62,972 nt of DNA, from contig JACKDQ010000018.1 in NCBI GenBank assembly GCA_020633415.1, positions 1 to 62,972 on the forward strand. The letters run 5' to 3'. Below are positions 1 to 7,468 of the stretch, in pieces (positions within the stretch are counted from its first letter, which is position 1; each line of letters opens with the position of its first letter). The notes beneath the pieces were generated by a model. It ran no database searches. It had not been told where the DNA came from and saw nothing but the letters and a program-made list of their open reading frames with translations. This DNA is from Deltaproteobacteria bacterium. GTDB lineage: Bacteria > Myxococcota_A > Polyangia > GCA-2747355. Position numbers and translations under genes: made by a program.

Positions 1-235
1 CAACGACGCTGCGTGTCTCAGCGGCTACCGAGATCGATGCGATGGGCGTCAGCAGCGCGTCGCACGCAACGTGTTTGAACCTAAGCAGATTTGCTTTCAG
101 TATCGGAGACCTCTTCGAAAATCGGCAGGTGGCGGCTAGGCTTGTCGGCGAAAAAAGCAGAGGAAAATCGTGGCACGCCAGCTGCAACTGGCGGCCGTTC
201 AATATCGACGGCCGCTTCACTTGCCGGAGGAGACC

Positions 236-646
236 GTGCTTAGCATGAGATGGATGTTGTCGTTGGTCGCACTCGGCCTGTGTGTTGCTTCTGCGGCACA
301 AGCCGGTGAGACCTCGCGCTTTCAGCTGCGCAGCATTCAGCGCATCAATATGGGGACAAACGTTGGCGCCCGCCTGACGATTTCGTTTATGAACGAATGG
401 GGCAGCCCTGAGAAGAACCAAGCCAACCAGATGGTCACGCTGACCGGTCGCTGTAACGGGAGGCAATTCAATCTTGGCTCCCATTGCATGCTTGGAACCG
501 GCAACCTGGACATCGATCTCAACTACCAAGCGTCTGGTCTGCAGAGCGGGCAGACGCTGGAGATGCATGGCCGCTGGGACGCTTCGGGGCACAACTGGGG
601 CTTTTTGAGCAGCGGGCGGTCGAGCGGCACGCTGCAGCTTCCGTAG
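236..646 (+). CDS. small secreted protein of unknown function
   Basis: Predicted 136-residue exported protein. The GTG at 236 is preferred because GGAGG (226-230) lies 5 nt upstream; an ATG at 245 in the same frame is the alternative. The N-terminus has a basic start, a hydrophobic stretch (LSLVALGLCVASAA) and an AQA-G cleavage-like site, so a Sec signal peptide is likely. The mature part is about 110 residues, rich in Gly, Asn and Ser, with two Cys residues (CNGRQF and SHCMLG) that could form a disulfide. No family is recognised. It lies alone on the plus strand, convergent with the PilZ gene that ends 19 nt downstream. Confidence 0.6.
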   Translation: MLSMRWMLSLVALGLCVASAAQAGETSRFQLRSIQRINMGTNVGARLTISFMNEWGSPEKNQANQMVTLTGRCNGRQFNLGSHCMLGTGNLDIDLNYQASGLQSGQTLEMHGRWDASGHNWGFLSSGRSSGTLQLP

Positions 647-665
647 CTGTCGGTGCTCGATCGCG

Positions 666-1064
666 TTAGCAGGCGCGCGCTTGCTCGGCGAGTTGCTCGG
701 CGATCTGCACCAGACGATCGAGCAGCAGCTGCGTTCCCTCTTCCAATTCAACATAGCGACAGCCAAAGCCAGCGCCATTGACGCGGTGAACCACTTCGCC
801 GCGCACGTAGATTGGATAGCGTTGGTTGTAGGCGGTGGTCATCCGTAAGATCACCGCCGTGCCGAGAGCAAGCGGTGCGCTGGTACAGATGAAGATGCCG
901 AGCCGGCCAACATCCTCGGCGAAGGCCCAACGTGCTGGTGCAGACCCGTCTAGCGGCACGAACATCACCCGCGCTGGAATCGGCATGCGTCTGTGTGGTT
1001 GATTACGCTCTCGCTCGAGTTCTCGGCGATCGTCGACAGTGCGGTCGGCATTGGCGTGTGACAC
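666..1064 (-). CDS. PilZ domain protein
   Basis: A 132-residue protein that reads as a single PilZ domain, the family that binds cyclic di-GMP. The N-terminal part carries the basic arginine box (RRMPIPARV), followed about 30 residues later by the DVGRLG element matching the D/N-x-S-x-x-G half of the binding motif, though Ser is replaced by Gly. The rest is beta-strand rich and ends in a helix (LLLDRLVQIAEQLAEQA), as usual for PilZ. The GTG start at 1064 has a good ribosome site (AGGGGGA) and lies inside the 3' end of the small upstream gene 1003-1242, so the two may be translationally coupled. It probably acts as a cytoplasmic c-di-GMP effector; its partner is not visible here. Confidence 0.8.
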   Translation of the reverse strand: MSHANADRTVDDRRELERERNQPHRRMPIPARVMFVPLDGSAPARWAFAEDVGRLGIFICTSAPLALGTAVILRMTTAYNQRYPIYVRGEVVHRVNGAGFGCRYVELEEGTQLLLDRLVQIAEQLAEQARAC

Positions 1065-1242
1065 GAATTCCCCCTGCGATCTGATCGTCCGCCATCACGA
1101 CCCAGGGCCGGCCACACTCCTCACACGGCGGTTGCAGCGCTTTTGCAGAGCAAGCGGCGCGCCAGATCTGCTGCATCAACTTTTGCGCGGTTAGACCATT
1201 GCCCATCAGAAAACTGTCAACGGCTGGGCCAAAAGATGACAC
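1003..1242 (-). CDS. putative small Cys4 zinc-ribbon-like protein
   Basis: A 79-residue reading frame starting at GTG 1242 with AGAGGA about 5 nt upstream. It contains CEEC and, about 22 residues later, CRPHC, a spacing compatible with a zinc ribbon. The first 30 residues look like an amphipathic helix (LTAQKLMQQIWRAA). Its 3' end overlaps the start of the PilZ gene by 62 nt in another frame, which suggests an operon. Support is the start context, the paired Cys motifs and its position divergent from the sulfatase gene across a 145-bp region with two identical palindromes. It is short and its basic C-terminus overlaps another gene, so it may be spurious. Confidence 0.4.
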   Translation of the reverse strand: MSSFGPAVDSFLMGNGLTAQKLMQQIWRAACSAKALQPPCEECGRPWVVMADDQIAGGIRVTRQCRPHCRRSPRTRARA

Positions 1243-1295
1243 CTTGGTCCTCTGCGCGATGTCGGGTCGAGTGGTTTCGCGCGCACCGTCGACAA

Positions 1296-1305
1296 TGTCG
1301 CGACA
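1296..1305. promoter_or_regulatory. palindromic operator-like site, copy 1
   Basis: Perfect 10-bp palindrome TGTCGCGACA inside a 15-base direct repeat (CAATGTCGCGACAAC, 1293-1307) that recurs at 1337-1351. It lies in the divergent intergenic region between the small Cys4 gene (start 1242, minus) and the sulfatase-like gene (start 1388, plus). The two centres are 44 bp apart, about four helical turns, which suits cooperative binding of a dimeric regulator. The regulator is not identifiable from the window. Confidence 0.5.
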
Positions 1306-1339
1306 ACGCGTCGATATGCGAGGCTGCTCTCGTCGGCAA

Positions 1340-1349
1340 TGTCGCGACA
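1340..1349. promoter_or_regulatory. palindromic operator-like site, copy 2
   Basis: Second identical TGTCGCGACA palindrome within the repeated 15-base unit at 1337-1351. It lies 38 nt upstream of the sulfatase-like start, so it probably overlaps that gene's promoter or 5' leader. Confidence 0.5.
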
Positions 1350-1387
1350 ACTTGCTCGGCGGCCGTCCATCCTCTACATTTCCCCGC

Positions 1388-3646
1388 ATGTGTTTTGTCG
1401 TTCGCGCAGTGGCGCGGCTTTCGTTTTCATTGGTGATTGTTGTTGGCTTGTTCGGCTGCGAATCGCGCTCGGCGACGGCGGGGCCGCTGCACGCGGCGGC
1501 GACGGAGAGCGTGGCGGCTTCACCGCCTGTTGCGGCCACCCATTCGGTATTCGATCTTACCGACAACCGAGCTCTGGCGCATCTAACGCGAAGTGGCGGT
1601 CTTGCGGTCGCGCTTGGTGAGCCAGGTCTGGCCAAGTATCTCGCTTTCGGTCGGCCCTGGCGGACGTGGCGTCTGAACCAGCGACTCGATGGACAGCCGG
1701 TGGCCTTGGCGCAAAAGAGTGTGACGTGGTTGGATCTGCCGTTGACCGGCAGGCAAGCGCAAGCGACGCAGCTTTCGCTCCGACTGAATACCGCCGTTCA
1801 GCAAGGGCTGACGATCACCGTCAACGCGACCAAGCTCAAGACGATTACCCTGCACCCCGGTTGGCAGCGTCTGCTGCTCACCTTGCCCAAAGGCACGCTC
1901 AAGCCTGGCGAGAATCGGCTGGCCTTGCGTTGGGGGCGTCAAGGCAATCTGGCGGGCACGCGCAGCTATGCCGCGGTGAGTTGGCTACACATCGGTCAGC
2001 AGCCGCTTTCCGAGCAGCAGAGGGTGAGCACGCTGGTCGACGGGAAGCTGGCGCTTCCTGCCGCAGGTGGCGTTGCCTATTATCTCTATCCCTATCGCGG
2101 GGCGAAATTGGCGCTGCGCGTCAGGAGCCATGAGGGTTGCAGGGTTTTCGTTCGCGCAACCGTCGCCGGCAAGACGGTGCTCAGCCACGCTGTCAGCGTG
2201 GGCGCGGCGACGCTGATCGATCTAGCGCCGATCAGCGATCGCGTCAGCCGCCTGGAGATCGAAGCGGCTGCTGGCTGTCAAGGTGCCAGCATCGAACGGG
2301 CGCAACTGGTGATGCCCGGCGCTGCGCCGCGGCTGCGCCGGGCTACGCCACCGCGCAATGTGTTGTTCTGGCTGATCGACAACGCGCGCGCTGATCACTA
2401 TCGCAGCTATAACCCCAAAGCGCGGGCCGAGACGCCGAACATCGACGCGCTGGTCAAAGACGGCATACTCTTCGAGCGGGCGCTTGTCCAAGGCACCGAG
2501 TCCCGGGTCAGTCACGCCTCGATCTGGACGGGCGCCTATCCCGCTCAGCATCGCTTCATTCGTCCCAAATCGATTCTCCATAGCGCTTGGGTGACCTTGC
2601 CTGAAGCGATCAAAGCGACCGGCCGTTACACCGCAGCATGGGTTGCCAATGGCTTCATCCGCGAGTTTTGGGGGTTTGGCGACGGATGGAGCGCCTTTCG
2701 CAACACGTTGCACGACGGTGGTGGTCTGACGGCGCTGCGTCTCGCTGATCACGCGATCGGCTTTATCGAAAAGCGCGGCGACCAGCCGTTTTATCTTTAT
2801 GTGGGGACCGTCGACGTTCACTGCTCGTGGCGCGGGCGTGAGCCGTGGCTCAAGCGCTATCACCCCTGGCCCTACGCGGGGCGCTTTACCAAGAACGTGA
2901 TGGGTCCGGATGTGGAAAAGATGGCGACGGGGAAAATCAAGCCATCGCCGGCCGACAAGCGACGCGTTATTGCGATCTATGACAGTACAATTTCGTACAA
3001 CGACCATCATCTCGGGCGTGTGGTCGCGGCGCTCAAAAAGAAGGGCGTGCTCGATCAGACGATGATCGTGATTACCGCCGATCACGGCGAGGAGTTTTGG
3101 GACTATGGTCGGATTGGCCACGGTCATACGCTGCGCAATCCGCTGGTCAACGTGCCATTGATCATCAGCTATCCACCGCTGTTTGGTCGAGGTGTGCGGG
3201 TTCGCGAGGGCGTCGATGTCAATGCGGTGATGGCGACGGTGCTCGACGCGCTTAACCACGAAGGAGCGCTACCTCCGACGGTGCAAGCACAGTCGTTGCT
3301 TCCTTTGGCGCAGGGTGTCGGTCGTGGCTATCCGCGGCCGAGCTTCGCCAGTCAATACGAATATGCGCACACCTTGCGTATCGAGAACTACAAGCTAACC
3401 GTAGGCGGCAAGGGCGTTCCCAGTGTTTATGATCTGAACAGCGCACAGCGAGAGGCGGACGACATCTCCTTGCGTAAGCCCGAGGTCACCCGGCTGCTGA
3501 CCGATGCACTGAGCACGTTTCTGATCTATCAGAGTCAATGGCGTCAAAGCCGCTGGGGCGTGGCCAACAATCATCGCGCGCAGTTCGCTCGCGACCTAGA
3601 AGGCGGTAGCGCGCCGCCGGTCGTCTCTCCCTTTCATGGCCGCTGA
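1388..3646 (+). CDS. lipoprotein sulfatase-like hydrolase (alkaline phosphatase superfamily)
   Basis: A 752-residue predicted lipoprotein. The ATG at 1388 is chosen because it gives a lipoprotein signal (hydrophobic run, then GLFGC, Cys24); longer in-frame extensions read through the operator region and look non-coding. Residues about 60-310 are beta-rich, with no recognised family. Residues about 320-700 are a sulfatase/phosphodiesterase fold: DNARADHY (near 329) gives the first metal ligand, TADHGEEF (near 564) and the IGHGH that follows give the second metal site. The nucleophile position is odd: the segment before WTG reads SRVSHAS instead of CxPSR, so the residue aligned with the formylglycine Cys is Ser and the following Arg is His. 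The substrate could be a sulfated or phosphorylated glycan or lipid. The 3' end overlaps the Nudix gene by 11 nt. Confidence 0.82.
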   Translation: MCFVVRAVARLSFSLVIVVGLFGCESRSATAGPLHAAATESVAASPPVAATHSVFDLTDNRALAHLTRSGGLAVALGEPGLAKYLAFGRPWRTWRLNQRLDGQPVALAQKSVTWLDLPLTGRQAQATQLSLRLNTAVQQGLTITVNATKLKTITLHPGWQRLLLTLPKGTLKPGENRLALRWGRQGNLAGTRSYAAVSWLHIGQQPLSEQQRVSTLVDGKLALPAAGGVAYYLYPYRGAKLALRVRSHEGCRVFVRATVAGKTVLSHAVSVGAATLIDLAPISDRVSRLEIEAAAGCQGASIERAQLVMPGAAPRLRRATPPRNVLFWLIDNARADHYRSYNPKARAETPNIDALVKDGILFERALVQGTESRVSHASIWTGAYPAQHRFIRPKSILHSAWVTLPEAIKATGRYTAAWVANGFIREFWGFGDGWSAFRNTLHDGGGLTALRLADHAIGFIEKRGDQPFYLYVGTVDVHCSWRGREPWLKRYHPWPYAGRFTKNVMGPDVEKMATGKIKPSPADKRRVIAIYDSTISYNDHHLGRVVAALKKKGVLDQTMIVITADHGEEFWDYGRIGHGHTLRNPLVNVPLIISYPPLFGRGVRVREGVDVNAVMATVLDALNHEGALPPTVQAQSLLPLAQGVGRGYPRPSFASQYEYAHTLRIENYKLTVGGKGVPSVYDLNSAQREADDISLRKPEVTRLLTDALSTFLIYQSQWRQSRWGVANNHRAQFARDLEGGSAPPVVSPFHGR

Positions 3647-4133
3647 TTCTCGTCGCCGAGGTGAGCGCCCGTTGGTGGGCGTTGGTGCGGTGATTTTCGA
3701 TCAACAGCGCGAGAAGATCTTGTTGGTCAAGCGCGGGCATCCGCCGGCCAAAGGATACTGGAGCATTCCTGGCGGATTGGTCGAGCGCGGTGAGACGTTG
3801 CGCCAGGCGTGTCAGCGAGAGATCGTCGAAGAGACCGGGCTGCAGATCGAACCGCGCGAGCAGGTTGCAGTGCTCGAGCGCGTGATCGGCGCCGCTAGCG
3901 CGCCCGACTATCACTTCATCATCATCGATTTCTGGGCTCAGCTTGGCCAGCAACAAACGGCGTGCGCAGGGTCCGATGTTGTCGAGGTGCGCTGGGTTGG
4001 CCGCGATCAACTTGCCGCGCTGCAGACGACTGCAGGTCTGGGCGATGTTGTCGCTCACGCGTTCGACGTCGCTAGCGGGGTGCGTCACGATGCGCTGTTT
4101 GCCGTCTTGCTCGACGAGCCCAGCTCGGCGTGA
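3636..4133 (+). CDS. Nudix hydrolase
   Basis: A 165-residue Nudix protein that would hydrolyse a nucleoside diphosphate linked to another group. The Nudix box is complete: GG-LVERGETL followed by REIVEETGL fits G-x5-E-x7-RE-U-x-EE-x-G-U, so the Mg-binding glutamates are present. The residues before it (KGYWSIPGG) are typical of the ADP-ribose/NADH pyrophosphatase and MutT groups. The ATG lies inside the last codons of the sulfatase-like gene, implying translational coupling. The exact substrate cannot be read from sequence. Confidence 0.88.
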   Translation: MAADSRRRGERPLVGVGAVIFDQQREKILLVKRGHPPAKGYWSIPGGLVERGETLRQACQREIVEETGLQIEPREQVAVLERVIGAASAPDYHFIIIDFWAQLGQQQTACAGSDVVEVRWVGRDQLAALQTTAGLGDVVAHAFDVASGVRHDALFAVLLDEPSSA

Positions 4134-4219
4134 GTCGCCGCGGCTTGGTCGGCGTTCTGGCGTTTGATAACGCGGGCTGCAGCTGTAAGGTGAGGTCCTC
4201 AACCCGCTCACGACGATTC

Positions 4220-4249
4220 TTGACAGGATCAACAGCACACAGCTATCCT
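4220..4249 (+). promoter_or_regulatory. sigma70-like promoter for the asparagine-synthetase-like gene
   Basis: TTGACA at 4220-4225, an 18-bp spacer and TATCCT at 4244-4249. A transcript starting near 4256 would have a leader of about 40 nt before the GTG start at 4299. The consensus -35 and the free-standing position of the next gene support the call. Confidence 0.5.
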
Positions 4250-4298
4250 GGCTGAACCCGCAAAAACTAACGTCAGAATCAGACCATAGGAGGGGCCG

Positions 4299-5783
4299 GT
4301 GGACTACCAGGTCGTGCGTCGCGTGCTCGATTCGCTTCCCGCGCTAGCGTGGCATTGCGTGTTGTCTCCCTCTGGGCACATCGAGGTATCGGCCGGCAAC
4401 CGTGTCGTCTTTTTCGATCAGGGCTTCTTCGAAGGGGCCTGGACCGGCGAGTACGCGGACTTTGGTTTTGATCGCGCGCTTGGTTTCTTTGGCTCGGGTC
4501 TCCGTCTGACCGATGAAGGTCCGCTAATCGTAACGCCCTCGTTTCCGCACTACAGCTTGTATTCGCACCACGATGGCGAAAGGCTTCATTTCAGCAACTC
4601 GTTTTCGTTTTTGCTCGCTGCGACGGGGCGCGACTTAGACTCTCAGTACGGTGGCTATAATTTCGACTTGGTCAAGCGCGTCCGGCTCTCCCAGTACCCC
4701 GAAGAGACTCAGCTCGATCAGGGAATGGTCGGCCTGCATTATGTGGAGAACATATTGGTCAGGTCGGATTTGAGCATCGAGCGCAGAGGTCGGCCAATTC
4801 CGCAAAACCCTTTCGACGATTACGCGAGCTATGTGGCATTCATGCTCGAGCACACGCAACAGTTGCTCGACAACGCCCGGGCAAAAGAGCGCCCATTTCG
4901 CTACACGAATTCAGTCTGCACGATCTCCCGTGGGTACGATTCGGCGGCTTGCGCCAGTTTGGTCTCGCGTCTTGGTTGCGAAGAGAGCCTGACCTTTTCC
5001 TCTGGTGGCTCTCTCCTCAAGACCGGCGATACGGCGAAGGTCAGCTATGTCTCCGACAGCGGTGCGGAGATTGCCGCGATCCTCGGCCTGAAGGTGACTG
5101 AGCTGCCGCGTGATGCCTATCGCAGCAAGATTGAGCCGCTGGGCGAAGCTGAGTTTCTCGCCAACAGGGATACCAACGAGATCGGCTGGGTCGGCTTTAC
5201 TGATCGGATCCGCGACAGCGTCTTTTTTCAGGGAAGCTGGGGCGATGGCATGTGGGAACGCGTGCGACCGAAGGCGCGTCTTTGGGGTCCACCTCCCGCG
5301 TCGACCGACGACTTTCGGTTGCGCGTCAACGCGATCTTCGTTCATCTCCCGACGATCAACTATCCATACTTGGCGCGTGTGCGTCGGCTTTCGTGTTCCG
5401 ATGAAATGCGTCCTTGGTCGGTCGGCGGAAAGTACGACCGGCCGATCCCTCGCCGACTGCTCGAGGAGCGCGGTGTTCCACGTGAGGCGTTCGGTCGACA
5501 GAAGACGGCGATTGCGGCGATGTTTTGTATCTACGGATCAAACACCTTATCGGAGGAAAGCCGACAGTCGATGAAGGCTTTCTGCGACGAACGAGGATTT
5601 GATGCGTCGGCGCTCGCTATCGCACAGCCGATGACTCTCGCCGACAACCAGTCGGTCGTTGTTAATGCCAGTCAGATGACTGGATTTGGCGCCAAGCGAG
5701 ATGCGGAAACCCCGTTCGTCGAATTTCGTTGGGGTGTGCATGTGATGCGGCAGCGATATCAGGACGCGCTGCGGGCCGGCTAA
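4299..5783 (+). CDS. asparagine synthetase-like PP-loop ATPase
   Basis: A 494-residue protein resembling class B asparagine synthetases. The GTG at 4299 has a strong ribosome site (AGGAGGGG at 4288-4295). Residues about 1-180 resemble the glutaminase half (PHYSLYSH and LHFSNSFSFLL parallel its later strands) but there is no N-terminal nucleophilic Cys, so ammonia release from glutamine is not expected. Near residue 209 the motif SRGYDS stands where SGGxDS is expected, with the first Gly replaced by Arg. The family adenylates a carboxylate and transfers it to an amine, as in asparagine synthesis, beta-lactam or lasso-peptide ring formation, or polysaccharide amidation. No precursor peptide, protease or transporter is adjacent, so the substrate is unknown. 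It has its own promoter and may be an accessory gene. Confidence 0.7.
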   Translation: MDYQVVRRVLDSLPALAWHCVLSPSGHIEVSAGNRVVFFDQGFFEGAWTGEYADFGFDRALGFFGSGLRLTDEGPLIVTPSFPHYSLYSHHDGERLHFSNSFSFLLAATGRDLDSQYGGYNFDLVKRVRLSQYPEETQLDQGMVGLHYVENILVRSDLSIERRGRPIPQNPFDDYASYVAFMLEHTQQLLDNARAKERPFRYTNSVCTISRGYDSAACASLVSRLGCEESLTFSSGGSLLKTGDTAKVSYVSDSGAEIAAILGLKVTELPRDAYRSKIEPLGEAEFLANRDTNEIGWVGFTDRIRDSVFFQGSWGDGMWERVRPKARLWGPPPASTDDFRLRVNAIFVHLPTINYPYLARVRRLSCSDEMRPWSVGGKYDRPIPRRLLEERGVPREAFGRQKTAIAAMFCIYGSNTLSEESRQSMKAFCDERGFDASALAIAQPMTLADNQSVVVNASQMTGFGAKRDAETPFVEFRWGVHVMRQRYQDALRAG

Positions 5784-5810
5784 GGCATGCAAATGCTTTG
5801 GCTGTAGCCG

Positions 5811-6221
5811 CTAGCTGCGAAAGTCGGTCAAGCTGCGCCGCGCAGCGCCTCGCTGTTCGTCGTGGCGACGCTGGCAGCTGACACAATATTCGGCGTAGGG
5901 CATTAGCGATAGGCGCTTTTCACCGATCGGCTCCTCGCATTCTTCGCATAAGCCGTACATCTCGGGGTCATCGCCGAGCTTGGCCAGCGCTGCGTTGATC
6001 TGGGCCAACGATCCCTGGCGCAGCCGATTGCGGCGCGAAGCGATCACTTGATTCATTTCGTTGAGCGGTTGCGCGTCGTCATCGGTGCGCGTCGATCCGT
6101 CGTCGCGGTTCGGTGAAATCTTCTCCGCCGGCTTGGCCACCGTTTGATCACGGAGCGCCTCGAGTTCGCGTCGCCAGCGTTGTCGGTCGCGCGGTTCCAT
6201 GGGCAGCATTTTAGGGATCAC
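5811..6221 (-). CDS. DksA/TraR family zinc-finger protein
   Basis: A 136-residue protein with a C-terminal DksA/TraR C4 zinc finger: CEEC (92, 95) and CVSC (113, 116). The motif CEECEEPIGEKRL is very typical. A helical, charged N-terminal half precedes it and would form the coiled-coil that enters the RNA polymerase secondary channel. Acidic residues occur (DDD at 47-49), but the DksA tip motif DxxDxA is not clear. It probably modulates transcription initiation, with or without ppGpp. The start is uncertain: GTG at 6221 and ATGs at codons 5 and 8 are all possible and none has a strong ribosome site. It is convergent with the preceding plus-strand gene and 26 nt downstream of the lipase gene. 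Confidence 0.85.
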   Translation of the reverse strand: MIPKMLPMEPRDRQRWRRELEALRDQTVAKPAEKISPNRDDGSTRTDDDAQPLNEMNQVIASRRNRLRQGSLAQINAALAKLGDDPEMYGLCEECEEPIGEKRLSLMPYAEYCVSCQRRHDEQRGAARRSLTDFRS

Positions 6222-6247
6222 GCGGCGCGAGGCAAGCGGTGGATCGC

Positions 6248-7246
6248 TTACTCGAGGTCGGCGAGCTGGGCGGCGATATAGCGATAGAACCGCTCAGAAT
6301 TGAAGCCGGTCAGCGCGTCGTTGGCTGACTGGTTGAGGTCGTCGTGGTCTGCCGGCAGGCAGCCGATGAATTTGCCGTATTTGGCGTGGGCGAGCTCGAT
6401 CAGCCCATCGTGGGGACGGTCCGCCTTGGTCAGCAGCCAGGACATCCAGCCGTCAAGTCGTTCGGCGAGTGGATCGACTACATCGGGGTTATGGTTGATG
6501 CCGGCGCAAGGCGCCTTGGCTTCGTCTTTGAATTTACTGCGACCGGCCCAGCTGAAGAACGGTACTGCCGCCAGCGTCTGATTGGTCTTGGCGGCGCTTT
6601 CCAATCGCTGCAATCCTTTGATGCTCTGCGCTGACAGCGCAAACAATCCGGCCAGCGCGCCCTCGGGATCGTCGGCGAACTCGGCCGGCCACATCCATTT
6701 GGGCAGTGTGTTTAGCCAGTCGTAGGCTCGTGCGGCGAAGTTACTGCCTAGGTGTGGTGTGCCGACGGTGGTAACCGAGGCGATCTTGGCGGCGATACTG
6801 TGATAGCTGACCCGCAGCCAGCGCGCGTCGATCCCGCCTTGAGAGTGGGCGATCAAATGGACACGGGCGTCATCGGCGCGAACCAGTGGTCGCAGAAACC
6901 TGGCCAACGCCGCGCTGCGAACGACGCTGCTGGCGAGCGCGGGCAGTTCAACTTCGTAGACCGTGTGGCCATCGGCCTGAAGCGCCGCTTTGACACCGCG
7001 AAAGTAGTGGTTGCCCCAGGCGTCGGTGACGAAACCGTTGAAACCATGGACGAGCACGATCGGGTAGCGGCAAACTTTGCCGTCGGGATTGGGCGGGTCG
7101 AATAGCCGGGGGACTACCGTCGTCGTCTGGCCCTTGCCGGTCTGATCGGCGGCGAGGTTCTGCTCTTGTTGTGGATCGCCGCAGGCGACGCCCAGCAGGC
7201 TGAGCAGGCCAATCAGCAGCAAGACGGCGAGGCGACCGCGTATCAT
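6248..7246 (-). CDS. lipoprotein lipase/esterase (alpha/beta hydrolase)
   Basis: A 332-residue predicted lipoprotein with lipobox LLGVAC (Cys22). It matches bacterial triacylglycerol lipases of the Pseudomonas LipA type: oxyanion segment IVLVHGFNG (64-71), nucleophile elbow AHSQGG (Ser135), and later Asp and His candidates (NPDVVDP; ADHDDLNQ), in the order expected for the triad. The segment TVGTPHLGS after the elbow is also characteristic. It probably hydrolyses esters of fatty acids at the cell envelope. A good ribosome site (GAGGAAGG) precedes the ATG at 7246. No dedicated foldase gene lies nearby, although Pseudomonas class I lipases need one. Confidence 0.85.
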   Translation of the reverse strand: MIRGRLAVLLLIGLLSLLGVACGDPQQEQNLAADQTGKGQTTTVVPRLFDPPNPDGKVCRYPIVLVHGFNGFVTDAWGNHYFRGVKAALQADGHTVYEVELPALASSVVRSAALARFLRPLVRADDARVHLIAHSQGGIDARWLRVSYHSIAAKIASVTTVGTPHLGSNFAARAYDWLNTLPKWMWPAEFADDPEGALAGLFALSAQSIKGLQRLESAAKTNQTLAAVPFFSWAGRSKFKDEAKAPCAGINHNPDVVDPLAERLDGWMSWLLTKADRPHDGLIELAHAKYGKFIGCLPADHDDLNQSANDALTGFNSERFYRYIAAQLADLE

Positions 7247-7468
7247 CGGTCCTTCCTCTTGCAGCGCCCGTGCCGCAAAATTATCCTTTAATTTTGAGGC
7301 GGTTTACCAGGAGCGCGGTGGCTTGGTCCGCCAATCTGGCAACTGATCTGACCGGTGCAGGAGCGACAACTTTTCAGTAACCGTCGGCGCGGGTAAACTC
7401 CTCGGCTGAACCCCGAAAGACTTAGACGTGGTGCGACCGTTTCGCACCCTGCCGATCCACCGAACGCC

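Noticed and set aside
42..248. 68-codon frame at the left edge
   Set aside because: Arg/Cys-rich, no start context, overlaps the better supported secreted protein gene.
2222..3259. Antisense frame of 345 codons over the sulfatase-like gene
   Set aside because: Same reason: complement of GC-rich codons, no domain and no ribosome site.
7430..7448. Hairpin in the gltB leader as a riboswitch
   Set aside because: Only a 7-bp stem is visible; no conserved glutamine-riboswitch core or terminator alternative could be drawn.
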